Shown piece by piece: positions 34,755-47,742 of a stretch of DNA of 64,000 nucleotides. Position 1 is the stretch's first letter; the number at the start of each line of letters is the position of its first letter. Position numbers and translations under genes: made by a program. Origin of the DNA: Aphrocallistes beatrix (Eukaryota > Porifera > Hexactinellida > Sceptrulophora > Aphrocallistidae); assembly GCA_963281255.1 (NCBI GenBank), contig OY725488.1, positions 3,044,285 through 3,108,284 on the forward strand, given 5' to 3'. The notes beneath the pieces were generated by a model that had not been told where the DNA came from, did no database searches, and saw only the letters and a list, made by a program, of their open reading frames with translations.

Positions 34755-36350
34755 GCATTTCAAGTTCATTCAGTTACGGATGATAACGAGCTCGATGATG
34801 CAGAATTTCCTGAATTTCACTCAGTAAAGGCTTTCTGAATCTTCTATGTGTAGCCACGGATTTAAAAATTTTGTCTGGCAAAAAATGTTGTAACACGTGA
34901 CAGGATTGCTTGTTTTTGAGAATCATCTCATGGCTTATTTATGTTACTGATTTGCCTGTCTATTAATTCTTCTATTGGTACGCCATACTGAAGGTTTCCT
35001 AACTTCTCGGAACAAATTATTTTGATTCACTTCATGTTCACATAATTTTCTGAAACACTTCCTTACTTACATCGTCCTCTGACCATTCCTTAAAATAACG
35101 ATATTTCCTTGATACTCTACTAGTATCTGAGGGAAACATAAAGCAGCAATACTTAACAAGTGAATAGGTCAAACACCATCGAGACACTACTCTCGACTCG
35201 AGCGTTTTCGTATACCAGAAAGACTAAAAATTAACTATAATCGTATAGTACACTTCCTTGGGGTGCGTTTACAGGCACATTCTTTTCAGTTGGCTGGCAA
35301 AGGGGGATTGAAGCACGAAATGTCGATCTTGCGGACTTAATGGATTTGCAAAGTGTCACGATTCTTGGAGAAAATTGGAGTAAGTCAAAATAGAGCATTA
35401 CAATTGCATTCGTTTAGATCCATTTTGCACAGGGCAAGGCTACAGTACTCAGTTTACAAAATTCGTCATATGTTGGAGGTATAAGTAGATAGTTAGGAAT
35501 TCTAAAGATAGATATACATACTAAATATAAAGACTACAGAGGTTGTCTAACAAAAATAATTCCATACCAGATTTTCAGTTTTTATATACAATAGCAAAAC
35601 TACAGTAGAATGGAAAATCTGAGCCCTCAATCTGCTTAAAAATCTCAGGGTAGAGCCTGCCCCAACCCCTCATGGATCCGGTGCTGTGTGTAAAAACATT
35701 AACAACATTGTGATGGATAGTACAAGAATATGATGATGGATTGTAGATATGGCTGAATTTTAATGCGTATAAGGAACATTAAATAGGGGGACGCGTCAAT
35801 TGATCGATTCTCAAGGTTAAGTAACTGATCAACATTTTCAAAGATCTTAAAGACCAAGTTCTTAGCATATTTTATCTTAGTGTCATTATAAGAATTGCTG
35901 TGGAATTCTTAGAAAGAAATTGTCACAGAATTCCGGCATTTTCTAAGAATTATGAAGAAAATCAAAAAAATCTATGAATTTCAGTTAATAATCTTTGTGA
36001 ATGGGGTGGGGGTTGAAAAACACTCGCATTCGGAAAAATAAGCGATTTCCAACTTGATTAATTACTATGAGCATTCAAAATACAACTAGCCATAAAAAAT
36101 GGTTTACCTACCTTGAATGTTTGCATCTTATCTAACTGCCAGGAGGGTATACATGAAAATAAATTAATTTTCATTATTTTGACATTTTATGTCCCGATTA
36201 ACCATATGTATATATATATATCCCTGGGAATACTTGGGGTCAAAGGTATATATAGAAATGACCCACTTTCATTTTCGATTTCAGTATACTTTTAATTACT
36301 TTCACTTTCACCTCAACATTCCAGGACGTGCCAGGGCTATTAGATATATA
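34755..36350. other. Intronic sequence, nothing recognised
   Basis: AT-rich, without terminal repeats or coding motifs that can be supported. A short TA run lies near 36207-36220. Confidence 0.4.
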
Positions 36351-36355
36351 GATTA

Positions 36356-36566
36356 GGGTGCTCCAAAAATTTCGAACGTTTGAATCTTTTAGATGCACAC
36401 AATTCAAAGAGTTAAGCCCCAAACTGCACAAATCCCATTATAAATCTTTACGAGGTTAATCATCTCTAAATTGTTTGAATTTTATGGTGAATATCTGGTG
36501 ATCAAGGTAAACTATTTAAGTAGTGAGCATCTAAAGATTCAAACTGTGGAATTTTTTGGAGCACCC
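36356..36566. mobile_element. Short MITE, 211 bp, gggtgctccaaaa ends
   Basis: Inverted ends gggtgctccaaaaatttcga and gggtgctccaaaaaattcca (complement), continuing to the shared tttgaatctttagatg; TA at both borders. A diverged relative is at 14625-14860. Confidence 0.8.
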
Positions 36567-36948
36567 TAATATACAAATACGTACATAAACATACATATTG
36601 CACACATACACTCCTTAATCAATTGTACCGCGCATTTGAACATAACAGCATGGAATTTGCGCTAATAAACGTATTTATTATTACTATCTATTTAAAACAA
36701 ACTATTTGTTGCAAACATTAACATAATGCGATATGAAGATTTTTGGATAATGATGTAATGTAAATAGTTCCTGTGCAAGCCATAAAATCTCCCCAAACTG
36801 ATACTTCCGATGGCAAATGGGTCGATTTTCGAAATTTCCAAAATACATTGTTTTGGGGATGGAACATGCTAAACTCTCTTATTTCCACCTATTAACGCCC
36901 AAAGGAAGTGTCACAACGAATGATAACTTTGCAAATATTATTATTATC

Positions 36949-37109
36949 ACAAGCGCGCTTCGCTTGGTTGCGCTGCAGGACTGGCGGACACTTTGTGTCG
37001 GCCGGAGGCGCCCTTTGAAATTTCTAATTATAAAAAGGTGACAATGACGTCATAATTCCATGATGAGTCAATATTTTCGTCTGAGCTCGGAACTTAGTGG
37101 AGCCATAGT
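36949..37109 (+). repeat. Family A repeat, copy 12 (internal deletion)
   Basis: Head acaagcgcgcttcgcttggt to cggccggaggcgccctttg is joined directly to the late body (tctaattataaaaaggtga), with AATGACGTCATAATTCC near 37043, and ends at ttagtggagccatag. About 300 bp of the middle is missing. Confidence 0.8.
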
Positions 37110-37391
37110 ATTGAGAAATATGAAATCAATAACTGATATTGAAGGAGTTACAACTAAGATAATTGCTTCTTTGTGCTTTCAGTTGGTTGCAACGAAAGCA
37201 AAGATTCTGGTACCAAGTGTGCAAAGAAATTATAGGAAGTAGGACTTGCTGAAAACACAACACACAATTGTTGGAAAGAAAATTATCTTCCTTACTCGAT
37301 TTTCTCTATAATGGAAAATTAAGGACCGGGAACTGCGAAGTTATTTAAAAGAACAAGTATTCATTTCATCTTATAATAAAATTAAGAAATA

Positions 37392-37867
37392 CACTGCCCT
37401 ACCAAAAGTATTCGTACACCTCAATATTTCCCATTAATATAGTACTAAAATGGATATATTAAAGAATGATCATGCAATTAAAATATAAGAGATATAGTAT
37501 ATTTGATTTCAGATTCGTATTCTACGCATTTGAAATACCTATTTTCGAAGATTCAAATCAATTGCTAATTGCCAAGGTTAAAATTCCAGACCTGTACCAC
37601 CATGTAGCACTTTTCTAGAGTCTTCACCACTGTAGCAGATGGTGATAGGTGACACAGGATAGCACAGGATGATAAATTTCGGCATAGTTAAAACTTAATT
37701 GATTTGAAAACTCTAAAATAGGTAATTCAAATGCGTAGAATACGAATCTGAAATCAAATATACTGTATCTCGTCTAGTTTAACTGCATGACAGTTCAGTA
37801 ATAGACGCATTTAGTACTATTTTAATGGGAAATATTGAGGTGTACGAATACTTTTGGTAGGATAGTG
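37392..37867. mobile_element. Tc1-type MITE (family T), 476 bp
   Basis: Ends cactgccctaccaaaagtat and cactatcctaccaaaagtat (complement), both continuing tcgtacacctcaatatttcc; TA borders. Extended palindrome through the interior. Confidence 0.82.
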
Positions 37868-38410
37868 TATATTGTTTGGTTAAAGAATTGCGGTATTTTG
37901 ACAAAGGTCTTGGCTCAAAAGTTGGCATATCCATTCATATGAATTTATTGCATCTACAAACCCTTTCTTAAATAATCGAGACTGAGAGACTGCAAGAAAC
38001 TAATTATCCTTCAACAGCCGAACTAAGTGATGGACTAGATGGATCTGGATCACACACGATATACTACATACAACCAAGTGCAAAATCATCCAGATATTTC
38101 GACTCATAATTTTCCACTTTTTGCTTTCAAATTAATCAGGCTTAAAGATTCCGATGGAAATATTTATAGAGAAAACAATCTAGCTTTACAAGCATCCTTT
38201 TTCACAAAAATATCAGTTTTGAGAAATATGCTATGTCATCATAAGTAATAAATATGCAATTTTCACTTGGCTTAATCGATTTATCATATCTGATAACCCA
38301 TAGGTACATAATTTATTTCATAGCTAACAGATGCCGATTCCCTATGAATGCCACATTTTGCCTACCGTGTACTGTCCAATTATTTTTGCCCCGTAAAGTA
38401 TAATTATATA

Positions 38411-38625
38411 CACTAACCGGACAAAATTATTTGTACACTACATTACACTACACCACCAAAGGTAACTCACCATCATTATGCAGTGGTAAAATGGACTGCG
38501 GCACTTCTTGATAGTTGAAAAGGTCGGGATGAATAATTGATTAAAAATATTCAACTATAACTAATTCGAATGCTCAGATTTCGAATCAGAAATGCGATTA
38601 GTTGCATCAAAAAGTTTAATTTATC
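38411..38625. repeat. Family T MITE fragment
   Basis: The left end cactaaccggacaaaattat is present at a TA. The interior shares ctaattcgaatg and a gaatcagaaatgcgattag stretch with 62335-62746. The right end is lost. Confidence 0.5.
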
Positions 38626-38629
38626 ACGG

Positions 38630-41250
38630 AATTGAGACGTATTGGTCAACTTTCACAATTTGAAACAGTGTTCCTGATTGGAAGTTTCAGTTTTTCTGGC
38701 ATAACTCGGTTATTATAAATGATTGGAGGTAATTCTACCACATTATAGGAGATATCGCATGATATCAACATAAACAACAAATGATTTGCCCCCATTAAGA
38801 TATGACGCAACCATGAAGTATCAATACTCAAAAAAATTTAATATATGCCTAACCAGTTTTTCCAAAGAGCGCCGGCTATGCGCATGCGTTCCCGTTCATA
38901 TGAAACGAAGCTCGAATTCCCTATCGATTTTATAAGACACTGAATTCAATTATCTAAATTTACCATGTAAATTTGCCATCTTTTAAAACTACTATTAATC
39001 ATCATATTTACGTATATTATTAGTTAAGGGTATGAATGCGTCTAGTACTAGTGGGTTGACTCAGTATGGGAACGAAAGGTTAGTCTTCGTTATTTCACAT
39101 ATTTAAACTATGACCTTCGATTTAAGTATAACGAAGGTCGCGATTAAACTTATTAATTAACCCACGCTTGCCACAGGAATGTGTTGCGTCATTTCCGGTT
39201 TAAGCCATTTTCAATGGGGAAGCCATACAAGTTTGGGGTTACTACAATAAATAGAAAAATCCCAAATGCTTTCAAGGGTTAAATAGTGATAAAAATTATA
39301 AGGTGTCCAAATGTTTGGCAACAATCAGATTTAAACTTTTAAAGTGACTAAGCGGACAAGAAGTGTCCGCAAAATCTGAATTGTTCTCAAGCATAGAAAT
39401 TAGTTAAATATTCATAGAATTATTTATGTTTTGAGTGAAATAGTAAATATAGCAAATAGCAACTAGGACACATAGATTTGGTAGTTGAATCCTTCGTATG
39501 TTTACGGAATAATTTGCTTTTGTAAATAGAGTGGACTGTATAGCCGGTGATGAAAGAAAGGGATTTAAAGATAAATGGATCAGGCCTGGCAGGGGTTTCA
39601 AAAGTATCAAGGAGTAAACTATATGGTTCTAAATCATAAATTGTTGTATCGTTTGGAGTGGCGAATCAGAGAATGCTGGGATATGTGTGCCGTGAAAGAA
39701 TTTTTTGACAGTTAGTAAATTGTCTATCTTGATAGAACTAGTGGTAGACATAGAATCTACAGAAATTGAGGTTTGATAGGAGTAATTTCTGCCGAACTTG
39801 GGTATACCAAATCAACCAGTGAGGTGGAAATTCTTGGTGAATCAGTTTTGATTTAATTTGATCAAATGAATCAACAGAAAATTTCTTCTGTTCTATATAT
39901 CATATTCTTCCAGGCTGTATTGCAAGGTCGTTTTAAAATATGTTAAATCTATAAGATCGGATCCAAACGTTTAGGTTTGGTAGAGGTAGGATGTGAACTA
40001 AAGAATGTGGGGCAATTGGGTAGGAAGCAAGGACAAGCGTTATTTATGAGTTATAAAAGTTCAGTATGGGTATTTATACACCATTATGGAAACGTCATCA
40101 TAATTACGTGATCACAAGAAACTCCTCAGAGCAGGCTGAATCGGTCTGCAATCAATATCATTATTAACGTTAAACAGTTAAAGGACATATGTACGCGTCT
40201 ACTTGGATACAGGTTGCTCCAAACAACGTGGCTAGTTCACCACAACTCCACTGACTTCACACATGCTTCCATTGTATAACAATAATCCTTAAGGAACTTC
40301 CAAAACCTGAAAGGTAGGATATATGTAATTAATAATCTGAAAATGTTAACATGTCACACCTCGCTTAGTTCTTAATATATACCCCCCATATTAGGGCTGT
40401 TAGAAATTTTTTTGGGAAATAGTACTTACTGCAGATAGAATTACATTATATATCCCAAGAAAGTGTGCCATGCAAATTTTCAGGAAAATAAAAAGTGTTC
40501 AAGCCTCTGCACTTTTGACAGAAAATCCACTCTTGGAATTTGTTTTTTTTGTCGGTTTTTACCAATTTTTTCAATGTAATGAGAAAAATGTAGTTATATC
40601 GTATAGTCTGTTAAATAATTACAAACGTACATAAATATATGTAGACCTTCTTATTAACAGGGAATTATTGAAATATTTTCAAAAATTTCAATGATTTCTG
40701 GATAATTATATTTAAAATAGTAATTTAAGCTTTCTACTTTAGTATTATTAGAATTTAGTGTACCGTTCTTGAAGTTAGGGTATTGTTTACGGTGAATCTC
40801 TACTACTAAAGGAATTGTTGTCGAGTCACATCATTCTTTGTCAAAGACGAAATGTACTGACTTATCAATTGTATTCCCTTTCAGCTGTGTCGTTTACGAC
40901 TTTACCGTCGTGACAAATGCTTTTGTTTAGACAAGAAATGATTAGTTATTTTCCATTCTATCACATTCTCAAAAAGTCACTCTGAAAGTATTCCTAACAT
41001 TTCGAAGAAATGCCAAGATTCTAAACTAATTAAAGAAGAGAGCGTAGTGCGGGAATCTATTTGAAGGAATAAATTCGGCTTTCCGATGGAAGACTCTGGT
41101 TTTGGAGAATTCAGCAATAAATCAGTAATTTCACGCCTTAATAAAAATTTCGACTGTTTTTATTCTTTGACGATAAACGGAAAATATCACCGTTTCAGAA
41201 ACTAGATCATCTATGTCCATCATGAACTTCAAGGAAGGCACTAGAAATAG
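38630..41250. other. Intronic sequence, nothing firm
   Basis: No transposon ends or coding segments supported. Near 38877-38888 there is an NRF1-like palindrome (tatgcgcatgcgtt) in a locally GC-richer patch. Confidence 0.4.
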
Positions 41251-41387
41251 AATTTTATATTGACTTAAAATTAAGCAACATATCTAAGTGGAATTGTAGA
41301 TCATTCACAGGAGCATCAGCATCGTCAGTTGTTATTAACCACCATGGGACATAAAGCGGCATATAAATATGTTCGCACGTACAAGAT

Positions 41388-41618
41388 CTAGTAGTGATTA
41401 TCATCCAAGTTAATTTGTTCTGAAAAAGTAAATAATTGACCCGCATATAAAGCATTACCCACCCAACGGGCTGAATGAAATTCACTTGGTTTAAGCCAAT
41501 GTGCTCCACTTTGAGGAATTTCCTCTAACAGTAATAAAGTAATTTCTGTTAGTTCTCTATAGTCATTACGTGGAAAGTGATCTTTGCTGGAACACATTTC
41601 TGATTGCAAGTATAACAT
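41388..41618 (-). pseudogene. Transposon-derived protein fragment (RxDYREL...RWxxxALY type)
   Basis: The minus strand reads FPRNDYRELTEITLLLLEEI, then LKPSEFHSARWVGNALYAG and LFTFSEQINL. It resembles the PRDDYREL...PGAxHxARWMxxAIYxxK block of uncharacterised multi-copy proteins in invertebrate genomes. No ends or catalytic motifs visible. Confidence 0.45.
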
Positions 41619-42325
41619 TAGGTCTTCTCTTTTCGAAACCTTTGGTATTGAAATATATTTGGTTGGAAGGGAAGTATTAATTGAATTCCATTGCTATTGA
41701 AATGTCATAAGTAATCAATTATTTGGACTAATAGTTTGGCCAAAGAGGGGTTTCGAGACAACCATTAATATTAATTCATAAATAAGATGGCAAAATGCCA
41801 AGTATATAAGCTTAAGGTCTATCTCACTGATCAGTAGTGATCAGTAGTTTCTTAGCTAGCTTATTCCTGATCAGTAAATGAGATATCGAGTTCTATGCAA
41901 ACATTAATTCAGCTGCAGGAATTTTAGTTTGACACTTCATCTCCTTCTCAAGTCTCTGGAGCATATAATATGTTTTTGTTCGCACATTTTGTCGATCGAT
42001 GCAATTGAACTATTTCGTAAAGATCTCGGGTCAGCTACAAGTAGAAATATCTAATGAAACTTACTACTAGAATTTCAACATTAAAGAAATCCCTTGTCAG
42101 TAAAAGTTCTGCACACGAATTCTTCAGAAACTAAAGTACTCTAAACCATCTCCTCAGCAGATATCATTGCCATCTGAAAAAAAATCGACTCTTTCGAATA
42201 GAATAGGCAAAGAGAAGAATAAAATGAGATTGTGGTGTAGAAAAGTATTCACAGATGTTTGTTTATCTATGTATTTTAGTATGTATGTATGGATGCAACA
42301 TAATGACATTATAATTACCACTAAC

Positions 42326-42822
42326 CTTTCATATTTTTCAAGATTCAATAGGATATCTTGGTTTTTAGAAATATCGGTTCTAAGTAGCACAATATCGTTG
42401 TTTATATTCTTAATAAGAAAATTTTTATTTAACTTCTCCTTTCCACATTCATCAGCGGTTGTTAAGGCTTTTTGAGTTATTATATTCGTTGAACGTAGGA
42501 AGTCATCGAAATTTGTAGCATCCTCTTCCAAAAGTTTCTCAGCATTAATCAAATCCTCTTCTTTTACTTGTGCTAGGTTTTCTAGATTATGAAGGTCTTG
42601 TCTTTTGATATTTAAACTGTACTCAACCAGAAAAATAGAACGTTTTTTTGAAATAAAATCATATAAAGATTGATCATCAAAATAATGCTGCTTCTTTCTC
42701 AACATAGATTTATCACAAATTGGATCAACAATTACATCATTAGAATCAGTCAAAAAAGGAGCGTCTCCATTCTTAGACGACATTGAAATAAATCCTTTCG
42801 AGGAAATACTTTTATTTCGTAC
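42326..42822 (-). CDS. CFAP100: CFAP100-like exon 2 (coiled-coil / DUF4200-type core)
   Basis: 497 bp, 165 codons plus two bases. The acceptor is CCTTTAG at 42824-42823 and the donor GAAAG/GTTAGT at 42325. The product begins VRNKSISSKG and includes the recognisable run KKRSIFLVEYSLNIKRQDL, then KLLEEDATNFDDFL, then a region with NDIVLLRTDISKNQDILL. These match the central coiled coil of CFAP100/CCDC37: (F)LxxYxLxxKRxxIxxLE, LEEDAxxFDEFL, IxxIKSEISKxED. Heptad-rich and charged throughout, with no membrane segment. It is the longest visible exon and the strongest evidence for the gene. A P-element-like transposon begins only about 25-30 bp upstream of its acceptor. Confidence 0.85.
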
Positions 42823-43189
42823 CTAAAGGTAACAATTGAAATAAATTAAAAATTGTACGAGTATCTAAGCGACGGATTTGAAGTTACGCTTAATCGCTTA
42901 TAACTCGAAAAGTATCCATCCTAGATCAAAAATTATTATAGGAAAGAAGAGAGTTGGTGCATTTCATTTTTTTTTTAGAGAGTTAGTGCATTTCAAGTTT
43001 AAATGATTAAATTTTCACAAAATGAGTTAAAAGTGACACATCAAATTTAGGTCTCAGTTTTTTGGTTAATACCTCATGAAATATTTATGAAAAAAAGTTT
43101 TCCTTTAAACTAAATTTATTTCAGCCACCAGATCATATTTTGAGTGTTGAATTCGTATTAGCTTTAAATTTCCAGTGATTTGATATATA

Positions 43190-44343
43190 TGTTGACCATA
43201 TTTGGAGAATTTATTTGGTTGCTCGTTCCTAACAACGGCCAGGAATGTTGACAAATTCCGATGTCCAAATTTTGGAGCAACTATATCGAATGATCCCTTG
43301 TCCTTCTCGGCTAGGTTCAGCGGGAATTAATATGCTAATTAGAACGCTCTAATATATCATATGTGGAATATATGATATATGAAGGTTTTGTGGTATCCCA
43401 TAGTGGCAGGCATTGGCGTAGCAACATCGTTTTGCGATGGAGGGGCGATAACGAGCGAGGAAAAAATTTAGGTTGTCTACCTCCCAGGGAAATTTAGGTA
43501 GTATATAGTACCTATGTGCCTAGAATAAATTAGTGAATAGTAACTTGGTTTTGCCTTGTCAATATGCTGAAAGAGACACTGCAGATCGTGCGAGATGGGC
43601 ACTGCCAGACAGGTGACGCTGTAAAGCTATTTTACCAGCGACAAAACAAAAAGCAGCTGCAGATTGATATACCTGCACTGCCACGAGGCAAAGCCAATAG
43701 ACATAGGGGCTCTATCACTTTGCTAGAAATCTCAGAAGACGACATTCTCAATTACTACTCCGGTATATACAGCTCCCTTTTCAATGCTGCGATTACTGGA
43801 ATCGATTCGCGCTACCATACACTCAGCATGGAACTCGCTTCTGTCAATTCAAGGTGTTGTAGCTATATTCCACTCTTCCTTGCACCTCGTGCTCCGCGGA
43901 GCGGTCATTCAGCTGCCTGCGTAGAATCAAAACGTATTTGAGAACCACAATGTCACAACAGCGCCTAAACCACGTCGCCGGAATCCACATACACAAACAG
44001 AGGGACAAAATCAATAGACAAGAGTTATTGGATGAGTTTGTGTCATGAAATCAGGTTAGAAAAAATGTTTTTTTCATTCAGCAAAGACATGAATTAGGCT
44101 ATTATGTTTTTCCATTTAAATCAGCTCGTAATATTTGGGTTAAAGGGTGAGATAACACGCTACTTTATGGAGAGGCGATGCCCCCCACCTCCCTATTCTA
44201 CGCCTATGGTGGCAGGTATAGTTAAATGTGGTAAAACCTTCATATATTCCACATATGATATATTAGAGCGTTCTAATTAGCATATTCGTACTCGCTGAAC
44301 TTAGCCGAGAAGAAGGAGTCACTCGATTGGCTACTCCAAATAT
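43190..44343. mobile_element. Foldback insertion with hAT-derived core
   Basis: Left arm gttgaccatatttggag...ctcggctaggttcagcg...ctaattagaacgctctaata pairs with an inverted right arm at 44343-44205 (ctccaaatatggtcaac at its edge, tatattagagcgttctaatt). It interrupts the P-like element between its outer and inner inverted repeats. The centre holds a hAT-like coding fragment. Confidence 0.65.
43564..43941 (+). pseudogene. hAT transposase fragment (ZMYM1/THAP12-like)
   Basis: Reads LKETLQIVRDGHCQTGDAVK, ALPRGKANRHRGSI, then EDDILNYYSGIYSSLFNAAI and TGIDSRYHTLS. The LPRxxxxxxHR followed by YYxxxIxxxxxDxxIxxxxxRF pattern is that of the middle of hAT-type transposases. It breaks after about 125 codons; no dimerisation domain follows. 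Confidence 0.55.
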
Positions 44344-44558
44344 GGTCAACCGTGACCTACGTTATATAAGGCCTGTGCACCAAATTTGTGAACCTGGACC
44401 ATTGATTAAAGGAAGGCTATTATATTAATGAACCATAATTTTTATATTTTCTTTCGATAATATTAGTAATATATCATCACGATTTAGATCCATTTTATTA
44501 ATACTCTGTCTGTATATTTCCTCAAAAATGTGTATTTTCTCTCCGATCACTCTTCCAT

Positions 44559-47500
44559 TTGCCTAATTCCTACATTCAATTGTTTCTTTTTGTTCAAATT
44601 AGACTTTTCTATCGCATTTTCTATCTCGATGCCAATAAATGTTTTGCACCTGGCTGTAGGTGTAACTATGACGGGGAACCACACACACCCATTTTTAAGA
44701 TGCCTAATGGTCCACCTCACATAGTTTCTCAATGGAAACAATTTCTCCACAGAGAATTTATTGAGGAAATTAAGAAGATTTATGTCTGCGTGAAGCATTT
44801 CCGTGCTGAAGATGTGGAGAATTTCTTCAGTATCCCTCAACCAGACGGTTCCATCCTGCAAGAAAAACGCATTCTCCCTAGACTATCTCCACTTGCAGTT
44901 CCATGTTTTTTGCCTGGTTGCCCCAGTTACTTATCCAAACCAATCCAATGTACACCTACTGCGTCAGCTCGGTTAGACAGAAACACTAGAGATCGTGATC
45001 ACCTGGCTCTTACGATGGAACTGAGTATGAGGCAGAAAACAATTGATGAAGAGAAGTTTCAAGTACTTGGATTTGAAGATTTAAAATCTAAGCTTGTCCG
45101 TATTTATCTTGCAAAACAGTGGATACTCTGGCCTACTGATGAGAATCAACTCCATTTCATTCAACCTGCTATATTACCGGTGCTCATTATATCGAACGTT
45201 CTCTCTCGATAAATGAAGCTTTATGTACAAAGGGCTTCTATAACAACAAAGAAATCTACCTATACATAAAGCAGATTACTGATATTCGGGATATTGACAA
45301 CTTGCTAACAGAGATATCATCTATCGGTATTGAAAACCATAGACAAGAATTATCTACCCCTACATTTAAACAGCAGATAGTTGAAGTGACTAAACAATTG
45401 CGTCTAACAGTTGATAAGTTGTCGAATTCACAGGTAATACTGATGATTGTCAAGAGGATAATCAACTGCTTTCTTCCCTCCAATTTATTCTGTGTCAGTT
45501 GGATAATTTGTTTCGTCCGAAAACTCATCGCACCTACAACATTGGGACTATTGTAGTAGCACTCAAGTGCCAACTTATCTCTCCGGCCTACTACCATTAT
45601 TTACAATCTCTTGACTCACTTTCTCTTCCACATTACTCAACACTTCAGCATTTATATACTAAGTTTGGCCTTGATAATGAATATATTACTTTTTTGGAAA
45701 AGGCTACCTCTGATTTCAACCAAAGAGAACGAAATATGAGTCCAAATGGACGAAATCCATGTGAAGTCAGAATTCACCTATAAAGGAGGGAGTATTATAG
45801 AATCATCACAAAATGATACTGAGCCAGCAAAAAATATATTTGCTTTTATGGTTTCTAGCTTATCTAAAAAGTGGTCAACCATCGTTCGTCTACTACCTTG
45901 TTCAAATACATCTGCGATGGATATATTCCCTGTTATCAAGTAAGTGATAGAAGATATCGAGCGTAGTGGATTGTATGTTAAAGTTGTGTGTACAGATAAC
46001 TATCCCATGAACGTAAACATCTTCAAGGTGTTTTCCCCAACGCACACTTTGGAGCCAATTATTCCCCATATTCTTGATCCTAACAGAATACAGTAGACCC
46101 TCGATTATCCGAACAGTGTGTTCGAGTACCACTCATTTTATCAAATACTTTTCAATCGAATTTGTGAAAATAATGTGTCCGGATAACTGAAATAATGTGT
46201 TCGGATAACTGAAATAATGTTTAATAAATCAATTCCTTAAAAAATAGTGTTCCAAAATTGTGCGTAGCATTGTCAATTTGTTTGGCTATACATACGTGTA
46301 AGTAGTATTCAAATCATAATTCGTTCTTTAATAACATCTAAGTTGGTACATGTGTATTTAAGAGCGTAAAATACGTATTTCGCTTATCCGAACGATTTCA
46401 CTTATCCGAACACCAATCTTTGAGCTAACAAACGGAGGTGTTCGGATAACCGAGGGTGTACTGTACTCATCTTACTATTTGATTTCGTTCATATCCTTAA
46501 ATCAATCCGGAACAACTGGCTAAACCAGAAAGATATCGATCGTACGTTATGTTTCCCGAGCTTTGAAGATTTTTCCCAAATTATTTCTGCTTCTTTCGAA
46601 ATAATTCGAGTTGTGTACAAAGCTGATCAAAGGTCTCTAGCAAAATTGGCTCCCCGCTTAACAGCAAAGGTATGTTGGCCTTCAAGTTTAGAGCGTCAGA
46701 ATGTCAAATTGGCATTGAGGGTTTTTGATATTTCTACAGCCTCTGCCCTCAAAGCAACTCCTTCCGACACTCATTTACACACAGCCGAATTTATCACTAT
46801 TATTTGTGATATCTGGAAAATGTTCAATATCAACAATCCTTTTAAGGGTATTCGGCTTAATGACGAATTGTCTCATCCTTTCGTCTTGAATGACCCACGT
46901 CTCAAATATCTTGCAAGAGTTATAGAATGGCTTGATAAATGGAAAAACTTGTCTCAAAAAACAGGAAAACTTACCACCTAAACTTTTACAATCTTTCGTC
47001 ATTCTTGTATCACTATAACTTATATTATTAATCACCTAATAGAGGATTGTGATTTACTTATGTCCTCACTTCTTTCCTACAAAATGATCCACTCGAACAC
47101 CATTTTGGTTTATACAGGATGATGTCCGGCGCTCATTACCATATTAGCTATTGTCAAATTCTCGAAAGTGAAAGACGCATCAAATTATCAAATATATTGA
47201 AATTATTTTCTAGTCCGGCTACAACAGAACAACTTTCCATTGACGAGTTCATCGGTTCTTTTTCTACTCCTTCAGAACATCAATACTTTCCAACTTTAGA
47301 TCTTGAGCAGTTCATATCTTCCCTGCAGAATTATTCAGATATTACTGTTACTACACAAACTCTTCAAGCACTTGCATTTATTGCTGAATACACAGTTCAT
47401 TCTTACTATAAGAAATCAAACCGTTGTCAAGCCTGTTTATCTTTTCTGACCGAAGATAAAGAAATGGAAATTGGGGAATCACTCGACTCAGCTTACACAC

Positions 47501-47742
47501 TCTTGCAATCAATTGATCGAGGTTCACTAAAATGGTCATCTACTTGCGTAATCGAAGTTGTTGTTTCCTTATGGAAGATTAGTAAATCGATTCAAGATCG
47601 TCCTCTACTTTTTAAAGATATTGTCAAGGGACAATCAAGGCAAATTATTGTGAAAATTATGCTAAGAATTTTGAAGAAGAGGAGAATCAACACTGTAGGG
47701 ATAGCTGTCCTATTTGTGATACTCTTGGTTCGGTTATCCTAG
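44559..47742 (+). pseudogene. P-element/THAP9-like transposase, degenerate
   Basis: A THAP-type zinc finger opens the protein: CFAPGCRCNYDGEPHTPIFK, then IYVCVKHFRAEDV (C-x2-H), with LAVPCFLPGC after it. Next come CQLDNLFRPKTHRTYNIGT and ISPAYYHYLQSLDSLSLPH. The RNase H-like catalytic Asp region is QMDEIHVKSEFTYKG, and a second is VCTDNYPMNVNIFKV. Beyond a MITE, LLFDFVHILKSIRNNWLN matches the conserved FDxxHxxKxIRNN(W) of P transposases. A further block FLQNDPLEHHFGLYRMMSGA is the P-family NDxLExxFGxxRxxxG signature. Frameshifts near 45210, 45440, 45745 and 47050 and an inserted MITE break it. Confidence 0.85.
46091..46463. mobile_element. Pogo/Tigger-type MITE, 373 bp, inside the P-like transposase
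   Basis: Ends cagtagaccctcgattatcc and cagtacaccctcggttatcc (complement), continuing gaac; TA at 46089-46090 and 46464-46465. The interior has a tandem pair of tcggataactgaaataatg near 46180-46220. Its ends match the Tigger remnant at 34751. Confidence 0.87.

Noticed and set aside
42154-42325. Extension of CFAP100-like exon 2 to the stop at 42154
   Set aside because: Similarity stops at the GAAAG/GTTAGT donor and the next exon continues the family match in phase, so the trailing codons are intron.
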